NCBI GenBank assembly: GCA_964561005.1
Contig: CAZLNO010000114.1
Location: 1 to 10,939, forward strand
DNA length: 10,939 nucleotides
From: CAZLNO01 sp964561005
GTDB taxonomy: Bacteria; Pseudomonadota; Alphaproteobacteria; Kiloniellales; Rhodovibrionaceae
Reading direction: 5' to 3'
Shown here: positions 1 to 6,621 of the stretch, piece by piece
Numbering within the stretch: position 1 is the stretch's first letter
How the letters are laid out: every line of letters starts with the position of its first letter
Notes under the pieces: generated by a model
Told to the model about the DNA's origin: nothing
Seen by the model: the letters and a program-made list of their open reading frames with translations, nothing else
The model's database searches: none
Made by a program: the position numbers and the translations under genes

Positions 1-321
1 CCGCAGGTGCCGCAGCGTCCGATCCTCCGTCGTCTCCAGCCACTCGGCGAAGAGCGCGTGCAGTTCCGGCGTCGCGAAGGCCGCCATGTCCGTGGTCCGC
101 TTGATGGCGGCGAGCATTTCCGCGCACATCCCCATGCACATCCGCATCATGGGCGGCGGGGCTTGGCCCTCCCCGCTCATCCGGTTCATCATCTCCTGCA
201 TCATGGCCATGGGGTGGGCGCCGCCGGCACCCATCCCCGCCATCATCGTCCGCGCCATTTCGGCGCCCATCTCCATGGGGCCCTTGGCGGACCCTTCCGT
301 CTCCTCGCTGGTGCTCATCAT
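1..321 (-). CDS. Methionine-rich hypothetical protein, C-terminus cut by the window edge
   Basis: An open frame runs from ATG at 321 (a second ATG follows directly) to the left edge with no stop, so only the first 107 residues are visible. GAAGGG lies 6 bases upstream of the first ATG and is a plausible ribosome binding site. Residues 1-79 contain 21 methionines, many in MxxM or MM pairs, with MMRMCMGMC at 58-66. From about residue 70 the protein changes to an ordinary helical, amphipathic stretch (LAAIKRTTDMAAF, then ATPELHALFAEWLETTED) that could lead into a second domain beyond the edge. No signal peptide or membrane segment is seen. Clustered Met and Cys can bind soft metals such as Cu(I), but that is only a possibility here. 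I do not recognise the family. The dense ATG pattern in an otherwise GC-rich frame and the binding site support a real gene. It is co-directional with the FG-GAP gene, 181 bases downstream of it. Confidence 0.6.
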   Translation of the reverse strand, partial: MMSTSEETEGSAKGPMEMGAEMARTMMAGMGAGGAHPMAMMQEMMNRMSGEGQAPPPMMRMCMGMCAEMLAAIKRTTDMAAFATPELHALFAEWLETTEDRTLRHLR

Positions 322-502
322 CCGTCACCCTTCGGTTGCGCCGCTGCCGCGGCCAGGATCACCCATCCCTCAAACGGCGAGGGCCAGCGATGCGATCCAG
401 GAAGTCGTCCGCCGCTGGTCGGGGAGCCGCGGGGGAAAAGTGCAGTGCGGAGCAGGTTGACCCTGCCGGGCCTGCCTGATCGCCAGCATACCGTTGCACG
501 GG
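322..502. other. Intergenic region between the FG-GAP gene and the Met-rich gene
   Basis: No gene is supported here. After the FG-GAP stop, read on the minus strand, there is a small perfect stem GCAGG/CCTGC with a 5-base loop (452-466). GTGCA/TGCAC arms (440-444 and 495-499) could enclose it, followed by TTTT (439-436) on the minus strand. This could be a weak terminator, but the stems are short and the spacing to the T-run is poor. No clear promoter for the downstream Met-rich gene was found. Confidence 0.35.
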
Positions 503-3500
503 TCAAGCCACCAGCGGATCGACCGCCGTCGACAGCGTCTGGTCCCCGCTCAGCTCCGCGATCCGCGACAGCGCGGCCTCCACCGTCGCCGGGTCGTCGC
601 CCACGCCGTCGAGCACGCTGCGCGCCTGGCTGTCGGTGAAGTCCTCGCCGGCGATGGCGGTGCCGAAGGCTTCCGCCACGGCGATCTTGTTCACCACGGC
701 GGTCTTGTCGCGCACCGCTTCGGCCTCGCCGTCGCCGTCGAGGTCGAGAGCCTGATTCCGCGCGCCGGCGATGATGTCGATGACGATGCGGCCCAGGTCC
801 ACGCCCTGATCGAGCCGCGTCGCGATCTGCCCCGTCCAGAATTCGAGCCCCGCCTGCGTGGGGGCGCGGTTGAACAGGTTGTCGTAGACATCCCGGATGA
901 AACCCTCGATCTCCGCCTCGCTCGCCGTCGCGGCCTCGTCCGGGGCCAGGAAGGGAAAGCGGCTGCGGGCTTCCTGGTCGAGACGGAAGGATTCCGCGAT
1001 GTCCTTCATGACGTCGCCCTCGCCGCGTCCGACACCGAGGCTGCCGAGGTATTGGTCCCGCCAGAACGCCAGCCCGGCCGGATCGGGCGCGCGGCCGAAG
1101 TAGCCCAGGTAGAGCGCGCTCAACTGGCCCTCGACGGCCAGATCGAGCACGCCGGCCGCGGTGACCGAGGGGTCCAGGCGCGCCAGCCAGGCGTCTTCGC
1201 CCCCCTTGTCCTCGCCGGCCCAGGCGCGGCTTGTATTGCCGGCCACGTAGAGCGTGCCGTCGGGCGCCTGCGCGATCGCGCGAATGCCGCCGTCGTCCTG
1301 TCCGGGCGCGCGATTTTCGAACCAGGCCTCCGTCTCGTTCAGCAACAGGTTGCCCTCGCCGTCATAGACCGAAATGAAACCGCTCGACGAACCGAAGAAC
1401 TTGCCGCCGGCATAGAACAGGCCGTCCGTTCCCGCGACCACGTCGGTCAGGGTGTCGCCGCCATTGCGGGACATGTCCTGCCGGGCGAACGTGGTATTGC
1501 CCTGGGAATCGAAGCCGACGGCGAAGGGGGCGCCGGTCGCCGGCGTGAGCGCCGTGTCGGTGAGCGGGCCGCCGATGCCGCCGACGACCGCGAACTGGCC
1601 CTGATCGTTGGCCGCGACGGCGTTGGCGCCGGGCTGGCGATCCGCCGCGAACTGCCGCGTGAACCGCAGCTCGCCGTCGGTGTCGAGGCCAAGGGCGAAG
1701 GCCGGCCCGGCGCCGCTGTGGTCCGGCGAGGTCTGCACCGCGCCATTGACGGCGGGCTGCTGAAAAGTGCCGTCGGTCGTCCCGGTCACGATCACGCGCG
1801 CGTTGGCCGGGTCGAAGGCGATCCCCGCGGGGCTGTCGTCCTGGCCGAACACCTCGGGATCGCTGAGGTTGCCGATCAGCGTGTTCCACTGCATCCCGCC
1901 GCCGTCCTCGAATCGCGCGACCATGACGTCGGGTTCCAGCACGTTGCTCTGCCAGGGCGCGAAGGCGCCGCGGGCGCTGGCGGTCACGTAGATGTTGCCG
2001 TCGTCGTCGACCGTCAGGTCCACGCCGGTGTCGAGGTCGGTGGAACCGAACTGCTCGATCCACGCGACGCCGCCGCTCGGCCCCAGCTTTGCCAGAAAGG
2101 GATCCTGGATGCCGCCCCGCGCATCGCCGCCGTCCAGGCTGGTGAAGTGATTGTCCAGGCGGCCGAAGAAGCGCTCGGTCGTGTTGCCCAGCAGATAGAT
2201 GTTGCCCTCGTCGTCGGTGGCGACCGCCGCGCCGCTTTGGGCGTCGTCGCCGATCCGGGTCTCGAAGCGCAGATCGCCCTCGGGGCCGAAGCGACGCACC
2301 GTCGCGCCCGCTTCCTCGTTGGTCAGAAGCACCGCGCCGCCATCCGCCGTGGCCGCCAGATCGACGACGGTATCCGCGGCCGGGCTCCCCGGCTGGCGCG
2401 TCCAGGCCAGATCCAGCGCCACCTCGGCCAGGCCGTCGCCTTCCTGGTTGCGCAGGACGGAGACGGGAGCACCGTTGTCATCGTTGCCGACGAAGAGGTC
2501 GGTGAAGCCGTCGCCGTCCAGGTCGCCGGTGGCGAGGGTGCGTGGGGAGTCGTCGGACACATCGTTGACGACTTTGGATTCCGCCGTGAAACCGCCGCGG
2601 CCGTCGCCGCGAAGCACCGAGACATCGCGGCCCCGGAAATTGCTGGTGGCGAGATCGAGACGGCCGTCGTGATCGAAGTCCCCCGCTTCCAGCGCCACGG
2701 GATTGTTGCCGGTGTCGTATTCCACGGCGGCCTGGAACCCGCCCTGGCCGTCATTCAGCAGGACCGCCACGGTGTCCCGCGCCCCCATGGCCGCGGCAAG
2801 ATCCGCCGCGCCGTCGGCGTCGAAGTCGCCCGCGACGACGTCGAAGGGCTCGTCGGGGCCGCCGCCCGGCAGCTCGACCGTGGTCGGGTCGGCCAGACCG
2901 CCCTGGCCGTCCCCGCGCAGGACCGTCAGCCTGCCGAAGAAACCGCCGTTGACCGTGGCCACGTCCAGCGCGCCGTCGCCGTCGAGGTCCGCGATGGCAA
3001 AGCTGAACGCGGTGGCGAGGTTGTGGGCGGTGCTGTCCACGGTGGGAAACTGCCCGGCGCCGTCGTTGACCAGGGTCGTGACGTTCTCGCCGTCCCCGGT
3101 GACAAGGTCCGGCGCGCCGTCGCGGTTCAGGTCCGCCAGCGCCACGCCATGACCGGCATTGACGTTGAGCGTGCGCGGGCTGGAAAAATTGCCGGCGCCG
3201 TCGCCGGGCAGCAACTTCAGGACGCCGTTCGTCTGGTCGACCAGCGCCAGGTCGGCGTTGCCGTCGCCGTTCAGGTCGCCGGCGGCGAGCTGGCCGATCC
3301 GGTCGGCGCCGACGGCCAGCCGGTTCGGTGCCGCGAAGCCGCCCTGCCCATCGCCCAGCAGGATGGCCAGACCGGTCGGATCGGCGGGGAAGTCGGGCCG
3401 GTCGCCGGCGGCGACGTCGAGGACGCCGTCGTTGTTGAAATCGGCGGTGACCAGGCTCCGGGGCGATTCCAGGCCGAGATCGTGGTTCGCGGCCCGGCTG

Positions 3501-3520
3501 AAGGTGATGCGTTCCGTCAT
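503..3520 (-). CDS. Large FG-GAP/VCBS and SBBP repeat protein with C-terminal DUF4214 domain, probably type I secreted
   Basis: 1005 residues. ATG at 3520 is preceded by GGAGGG (3534-3529) at 8 bases, which fixes the start. Seven FG-GAP calcium motifs of the form DxNxDGxxD lie at about residues 27, 82, 130, 178, 232, 281 and 333 (for example GDLNGDGNADL), evenly spaced by 48-55 residues, which fits one seven-bladed beta-propeller. Residues about 370-785 contain seven looser repeats ending in motifs such as DDEGNIYLLGNT (436), DDDGNIYVTASA (505) and APDGTLYVAGNT (752), typical of SBBP repeats and probably a second propeller. Residues about 798-985 carry two DUF4214 units (YLGYFGRAPDPAGLAFW, 804-820; VYDNLFNRAPTQAGLEFW, 878-895) and an EF-hand-like DLDGDGEAE at 926-934. 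There is no N-terminal signal sequence; the acidic protein ends in DPLVA. DUF4214 often occurs in proteins exported by type I secretion, so an extracellular calcium-binding role is inferred. No catalytic residues were recognised, and no secretion genes are nearby. Confidence 0.9.
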   Translation of the reverse strand: MTERITFSRAANHDLGLESPRSLVTADFNNDGVLDVAAGDRPDFPADPTGLAILLGDGQGGFAAPNRLAVGADRIGQLAAGDLNGDGNADLALVDQTNGVLKLLPGDGAGNFSSPRTLNVNAGHGVALADLNRDGAPDLVTGDGENVTTLVNDGAGQFPTVDSTAHNLATAFSFAIADLDGDGALDVATVNGGFFGRLTVLRGDGQGGLADPTTVELPGGGPDEPFDVVAGDFDADGAADLAAAMGARDTVAVLLNDGQGGFQAAVEYDTGNNPVALEAGDFDHDGRLDLATSNFRGRDVSVLRGDGRGGFTAESKVVNDVSDDSPRTLATGDLDGDGFTDLFVGNDDNGAPVSVLRNQEGDGLAEVALDLAWTRQPGSPAADTVVDLAATADGGAVLLTNEEAGATVRRFGPEGDLRFETRIGDDAQSGAAVATDDEGNIYLLGNTTERFFGRLDNHFTSLDGGDARGGIQDPFLAKLGPSGGVAWIEQFGSTDLDTGVDLTVDDDGNIYVTASARGAFAPWQSNVLEPDVMVARFEDGGGMQWNTLIGNLSDPEVFGQDDSPAGIAFDPANARVIVTGTTDGTFQQPAVNGAVQTSPDHSGAGPAFALGLDTDGELRFTRQFAADRQPGANAVAANDQGQFAVVGGIGGPLTDTALTPATGAPFAVGFDSQGNTTFARQDMSRNGGDTLTDVVAGTDGLFYAGGKFFGSSSGFISVYDGEGNLLLNETEAWFENRAPGQDDGGIRAIAQAPDGTLYVAGNTSRAWAGEDKGGEDAWLARLDPSVTAAGVLDLAVEGQLSALYLGYFGRAPDPAGLAFWRDQYLGSLGVGRGEGDVMKDIAESFRLDQEARSRFPFLAPDEAATASEAEIEGFIRDVYDNLFNRAPTQAGLEFWTGQIATRLDQGVDLGRIVIDIIAGARNQALDLDGDGEAEAVRDKTAVVNKIAVAEAFGTAIAGEDFTDSQARSVLDGVGDDPATVEAALSRIAELSGDQTLSTAVDPLVA

Positions 3521-3579
3521 GAGGCGTGCCCTCCGGGGTTTGGGGTGGGCGCAGTACCGTTCACGCTACTCACAACTCT

Positions 3580-3610
3580 TGTCAAAAAAGCGTGAAGACG
3601 GAGGCGTCTT
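3580..3610 (-). promoter_or_regulatory. Hairpin with T-run and TTGACA box upstream of the FG-GAP gene
   Basis: Read on the minus strand, AAGACG-CCTC-CGTCTT (3610-3595) is a perfect 6-bp stem with a 4-base loop. Five bases later comes a run of six T (3589-3584), which continues into TTGACA (3585-3580). The hairpin plus T-run resembles a weak intrinsic terminator or attenuator. The TTGACA is a perfect -35 box, about 60 bases upstream of the FG-GAP start, but no convincing -10 lies 16-18 bases downstream. Only one of these readings may be right, or neither. Confidence 0.3.
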
Positions 3611-3674
3611 GCAGAAGTGCTCGCCTTTCGGTGGTGTGCGAGAGGTATTTTTTCTAGAGATAGATGCTGTCTCA

Positions 3675-3701
3675 GGGATCGATGGCTCAAGGGATCGATG
3701 G
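3675..3701. repeat. Two direct copies of GGGATCGATGG, 16-bp period
   Basis: GGGATCGATGG occurs at 3675-3685 and again at 3691-3701, separated by CTCAA, and the match extends into the flanks (CTCAGGG versus CTCAAGGG offset by one base). Each copy contains the palindrome ATCGAT. It lies in the divergent intergenic region about 155 bases upstream of the FG-GAP start. A paired protein-binding site is possible; a chance or slipped duplication is equally possible. Confidence 0.5.
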
Positions 3702-3941
3702 TAAGCGCCTGGGACGCGGGATCGTGCGGGGCTGTCACGCCGACCGCGAGGATGGGGCGGCCGGAAATCTTGCGCTTGAAAAGGGAGCGGGGGTCGTGAA
3801 CGTCCCTTTCGGATCGCTCGCCGCCTATGTCGGCGCCGCGTCGGGGCGGTGCCCTGCCTGACCAGCACGACCGCCCTGGACCTTCGGCGGCTGCCCAAGT
3901 CGGCGGCGGCGACCGGCGGCGGCAAAGCGGGTGATTCGGCG

Positions 3942-3969
3942 TTGACGGCCCGCCAGCGCCTCGGATAGC
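3942..3969 (+). promoter_or_regulatory. Candidate sigma-70-type promoter of the transporter/amidase operon
   Basis: TTGACG (3942-3947) and GATAGC (3964-3969) are separated by 16 bases. The first matches five of six -35 consensus bases. The second matches only the central ATA of the -10, which is common in GC-rich alphaproteobacteria. Transcription would start near 3976-3978, about 60 bases upstream of the permease start, and immediately upstream of the AT-rich patch that shares a 9-mer with the regulator gene's start region. It is the only good match seen just upstream of the operon. Confidence 0.4.
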
Positions 3970-3976
3970 GTCCGGC

Positions 3977-3997
3977 AAACATGATAATAATAATAAT
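3977..3997. promoter_or_regulatory. AT-rich patch with CATGATAAT and ATA/TAA triplet repeat; candidate GntR operator
   Basis: Within very GC-rich surroundings, AAACATGATAAT (3977-3988) runs into repeated ATA triplets up to ATGG. The 9-mer CATGATAAT (3980-3988) recurs exactly at 10749-10757 over the start of the GntR-type regulator. The position, straddling the predicted transcription start of the transporter operon, suits a repressor operator. An ATG at 3981 would begin an in-frame N-terminal extension (MIIIIMVV) using four rare ATA codons, but 4038 is a better start, so this is probably leader DNA. Confidence 0.4.
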
Positions 3998-4037
3998 GGT
4001 GGTGACCCGCTGGGTCGTGGGAAAGGAAAGTGGCCGA

Positions 4038-4895
4038 ATGGACGAGACGATCCGGCTGGTCCTGAACGCGCTCACGCTGATCAGCATCCTGATGCTCGTC
4101 GGACTGGGCCTCGCCATCATCTTCGGCCTCCTGCGGGTCATCAATCTGGCCCACGGGGAGTTCGTGACGATCGGCGCCTACACCGTCGCCTTCTTCCAGA
4201 GCATGGGGCTGAGCTACTGGCTGGCGCTCCTGGCCGCGCCGGCCGTGGGGGCGCTGTCCGGGTTCGTTCTCGAGCGTCTGGTGGTCCGCCACCTCTATAT
4301 GCGGATGTTCGCGACGGTGCTCGCGACCTGGGGCCTGAGCCTGATCATCCAGCAGGGACTCCAATTGATCTTCGGCGCCGCCCCGCAGCGCGTCGACAGT
4401 CCCCTGGCCGGCTCCGTGGCGTTCCTGGGGGCGGACTATCCGGTCTACCGCCTGTTCATGATCACGCTGGCGATCGCGCTGACGGTCGGGTGCTACGTGG
4501 CGCTCCAGCGCACGCGCTTCGGCCTCGACCTGCGTGCGGTGATTCAGAACCGCGATGTCGCCGAGGCCATGGGCATCAACACCGAGCGGGTCTATGCCGC
4601 CGCCTTCTCGATCGGCGCCGCCCTGGCCGCGATCGCGGGCGTGCTGCTGGCGCCGATGACGGTGGTGATCGCCCAGATGGGCGTGAACTACCTGGCGCGC
4701 GCCTTCTTCGTGGTCATCGTCGGCGGGGCGGGAAGCATCGCCGGGGTGGCCGCGGGCAGCGGCATCGTCGGCGGGATCGAGACGCTGCTGAGCTATCAGG
4801 TGCCGGTGACCATGGCGCAGGCGCTGGTGCTGGTGCTGGCCATCGTGATCGTGCGCTTCCGGCCCCAGGGCCTCATCCCATCGCAGGCCGGGTGA
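4038..4895 (+). CDS. ABC transporter inner-membrane permease, LivH/UrtB type
   Basis: 285 residues, the usual size for this family. I start it at ATG 4038, with GGAAAG (4025-4030) 7 bases upstream, rather than at the in-frame ATG 3981, which has no visible binding site and would add a tail with four rare ATA codons. It forms one half of the inner-membrane channel of a high-affinity importer of the branched-chain amino acid/urea/amide superfamily. Family marks are GLAIIFGLLRVINLAHGEF near residues 23-42 and the cytoplasmic ATPase-contact loop LRAVIQNRDVAEAMGI near 164-179; the latter resembles UrtB (RAVTQNR) at least as much as LivH. Several hydrophobic segments span the membrane, and the protein ends in the family-typical RFRPQGLIP. 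It is the first gene of the operon, and its stop overlaps the next start (GTGA). Substrate identity cannot be read from this subunit. Confidence 0.92.
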   Translation: MDETIRLVLNALTLISILMLVGLGLAIIFGLLRVINLAHGEFVTIGAYTVAFFQSMGLSYWLALLAAPAVGALSGFVLERLVVRHLYMRMFATVLATWGLSLIIQQGLQLIFGAAPQRVDSPLAGSVAFLGADYPVYRLFMITLAIALTVGCYVALQRTRFGLDLRAVIQNRDVAEAMGINTERVYAAAFSIGAALAAIAGVLLAPMTVVIAQMGVNYLARAFFVVIVGGAGSIAGVAAGSGIVGGIETLLSYQVPVTMAQALVLVLAIVIVRFRPQGLIPSQAG

Positions 4896-5908
4896 TCGCC
4901 GTGGGTGGGCAGGCCGCACTGACCCGGCGCGAGGTGTTCTGGGCGTTCGTCGTCGCCGGTCTGGTCGCCGCGCTCGCCGTCTATCCCTCCTACGGCGGGT
5001 ACTACACCATCTCCCTCCTGCGCGACGGGCTCATTTTCGGGATGTTCGCCCTGGCGCTCGACTTCTTCTGGGGCAAGACCGGGGAGTTGAGCTTCGGCCA
5101 CGCCACCTTCTTCGGCCTGGGCGCCTACGGCATGGCCATCCTGACCATCAAGGGCGGGTTCGATCCCGGCATCGCGCCCTGGCTGGGCCTGGCGCTGGGG
5201 ATCGTCCTGGCCGGGCTGGTCGCGGCGGCGGTGGGGTACTTCCTGATCTTCGGCGGCGTGCGCGGGCCCTACTTCACCGTGGTGACGCTGGCGCTGACGG
5301 TGATCGCCAAGCACGTGGCGATCGGCTGGCCCGAGATGACCGGCGGCGATTCCGGCCTGATCGGCGTGCCGCCGCTCGGCCTGGGCGGGATCGTCTTCAC
5401 CGGCAACGCGCTGTATTACCTGGCCCTGGGGCTGGTCAGCGTGGCGTTCGTCAGCCTGTGGTGGGCGTGCCGGGGCCGCTACGGCCGCATCCTGGCGGCC
5501 ATCCAGGATCACGAGGACCGGGCGCGCGCGCTCGGGCACAACACCTCCGCGCGCATCCTGGCCGTCTTCGTCCTCTCGGCCATGCTGTCCGGGCTGGCCG
5601 GCGCGCTCTACGTGACCGGGACGGGCTTCGTGACCCCGGACATGATCGCCCTCATCCTGTCCACCGAGGTGGTGATGTGGGTCGCGGTCGGCGGGCGCGG
5701 CAGCCTGCTGGGCCCGATCATCGGCGCGTTCATCGTCATCCGGCTGCAGCAGGAGGTCAGCAGCATCGACACCAAGCTCTGGCCCCTGGTCATGGGCGGG
5801 TTCTTCATCGCCATGGTCTTCCTGTTCCCGCGCGGGGTGCTGAGCCTCGGCGACCGCGCCCGCGAGGGCCTGCTCCGCGTGCGCGACAGGGTCAGGAGCG
5901 CGCGATGA
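4892..5908 (+). CDS. ABC transporter inner-membrane permease, LivM/UrtC type
   Basis: 338 residues if started at GTG 4892, whose GTGA overlaps the preceding permease stop; AGG (4885-4887) lies just upstream. GTG 4901 is an alternative start three codons later. The reading frame stays open for about 400 bases further upstream, but that part is antiparallel or offset to the first permease and is not real coding. The protein is the second channel subunit: hydrophobic segments begin near residue 15, ALDFFWGKTGELSFGHATFF carries the family motif, GGDSGLIGVPPL matches the conserved loop, and the ATPase-contact region is ILAAIQDHEDRARALGHN. The late segment VAVGGRGSLLGPIIGAFIV is UrtC-like. It should pair with the first permease and both ATPases. 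Its stop overlaps the ATG of the next gene (ATGA). Confidence 0.92.
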   Translation: MIAVGGQAALTRREVFWAFVVAGLVAALAVYPSYGGYYTISLLRDGLIFGMFALALDFFWGKTGELSFGHATFFGLGAYGMAILTIKGGFDPGIAPWLGLALGIVLAGLVAAAVGYFLIFGGVRGPYFTVVTLALTVIAKHVAIGWPEMTGGDSGLIGVPPLGLGGIVFTGNALYYLALGLVSVAFVSLWWACRGRYGRILAAIQDHEDRARALGHNTSARILAVFVLSAMLSGLAGALYVTGTGFVTPDMIALILSTEVVMWVAVGGRGSLLGPIIGAFIVIRLQQEVSSIDTKLWPLVMGGFFIAMVFLFPRGVLSLGDRAREGLLRVRDRVRSAR

Positions 5909-6618
5909 CCGAACCGCTGATGGAGGTGCACGGACTCCAGCGGCACTTCGGCGGCGTGGTCGCCGTCGGCGGGGTGGATTTTTCCGTCGCCGCCGGCGAG
6001 CTGCGCTCGATCATCGGCCCCAACGGGGCGGGCAAGAGCACCTTCTTCAACATGCTCTGCGGCACGCTCCGCCCCTCGGCGGGCCGCATCGCCTTCGAGG
6101 GCCGCAACGTGGTGGGCCTGCCCGGGCACCATTTCGCGCGGCTGGGAATCGCCCGGAAATTCCAGGTTCCCAGCGTGTTCGACAGCCTGAGCGTGCGCGA
6201 CAACCTGGCCGTCGCCATCCTGCCGGTCAGCCTGCCCGACCGCACGGCGCCCAGCATCGAGGACATGCTGGAGATGATGGGGCTCGCCCCGCTTGCCGAG
6301 CGGCCGGCGGGGGAGCTGGCGCACGGGCAGAAACAGTGGCTGGAAATCGCCATGGCCATGATGTCGGCGCCGAAGCTCCTCCTGCTCGACGAGCCGACGG
6401 CGGGGATGACCCCGGAGGAGACGCGCAAGACGGCGCGCCTCCTGCTCGATCTCAAGGGACGCACGGCGATCGTCGTCATCGAGCACGACATGCAGTTCAT
6501 CCGGGATCTCGCGGCGCCGACCACCGTTCTCCACCAGGGGCGCGTGATCGCCGACGGTCCGTTCGAGGAGATCGAGCAGGACGAGACGATCCGGGACATC
6601 TACCTGGGACGGCAGTAG
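5905..6618 (+). CDS. ABC transporter ATP-binding protein, LivG/UrtD type
   Basis: 237 residues. ATG 5905 overlaps the permease stop (ATGA) and has AGGAG 6 bases upstream, so coupled translation is likely. It hydrolyses ATP on the cytoplasmic face to drive import. Walker A GPNGAGKS is at 38-45, the Q-loop glutamine at 87, Walker B LLLLDE at 158-163 and the switch histidine at 194 (VIEHDM). The signature is LAHGQKQWLEI (138-148) instead of LSGGQ. The HGQKQWLEI form with DEPTAGMTPEE is characteristic of UrtD of urea importers and related amide systems, whereas LivG usually has a YGQQRRLEIARA-like sequence. This is one of the better clues that the operon does not carry branched-chain amino acids. 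All catalytic residues are present, so the subunit should be active. Confidence 0.93.
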   Translation: MTEPLMEVHGLQRHFGGVVAVGGVDFSVAAGELRSIIGPNGAGKSTFFNMLCGTLRPSAGRIAFEGRNVVGLPGHHFARLGIARKFQVPSVFDSLSVRDNLAVAILPVSLPDRTAPSIEDMLEMMGLAPLAERPAGELAHGQKQWLEIAMAMMSAPKLLLLDEPTAGMTPEETRKTARLLLDLKGRTAIVVIEHDMQFIRDLAAPTTVLHQGRVIADGPFEEIEQDETIRDIYLGRQ

Positions 6619-6621
6619 CCC

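Larger units (their letters stand above)
3521..4037. other. Divergent intergenic region between the FG-GAP gene and the transporter operon
   Basis: About 517 bases separate the minus-strand FG-GAP start from the plus-strand permease start. Open frames here are short, lack family motifs and have poor start contexts, so I call no gene. The region holds control elements for both sides, listed separately: a TTGACA box and hairpin towards the FG-GAP gene, a 16-bp-period direct repeat, and a promoter candidate with an AT-rich patch for the transporter operon. The stretch 3702-3940 is GC-rich and shows nothing I can identify; part of it could be an untranslated leader or decayed sequence. Confidence 0.6.

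Noticed and set aside
86..460. Plus-strand open frame opposite the Met-rich gene
   Set aside because: Its Ile/His/Pro-rich product is the complement of the ATG-rich minus-strand frame, and it has no family motif or good binding site.
436..499. Possible intrinsic terminator after the FG-GAP gene
   Set aside because: The inner stem is 5 bp and the T-run is only four bases, 12 bases away; too weak to call as a terminator.
494..3595. A 1033-codon plus-strand open frame covering the whole FG-GAP gene on the opposite strand
   Set aside because: It has no recognisable domain, and its repetitive Val/Ala/Gly-rich text mirrors the Asp/Gly-rich FG-GAP repeats. High GC at third codon positions suppresses stops on the opposite strand. 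The minus-strand reading has seven FG-GAP motifs, DUF4214 and a good ribosome binding site.
3617..3861. Two short plus-strand frames (about 60 codons each) in the divergent intergenic region
   Set aside because: They overlap each other, lack a convincing ribosome binding site or homology-like motifs, and cover the direct repeat; non-coding is more likely.
4490..4891. Upstream extension of the second permease frame
   Set aside because: It lies inside the first permease in another frame and encodes Arg/Gly-rich text. The real protein begins with the hydrophobic LivM/UrtC sequence after GTG 4892.
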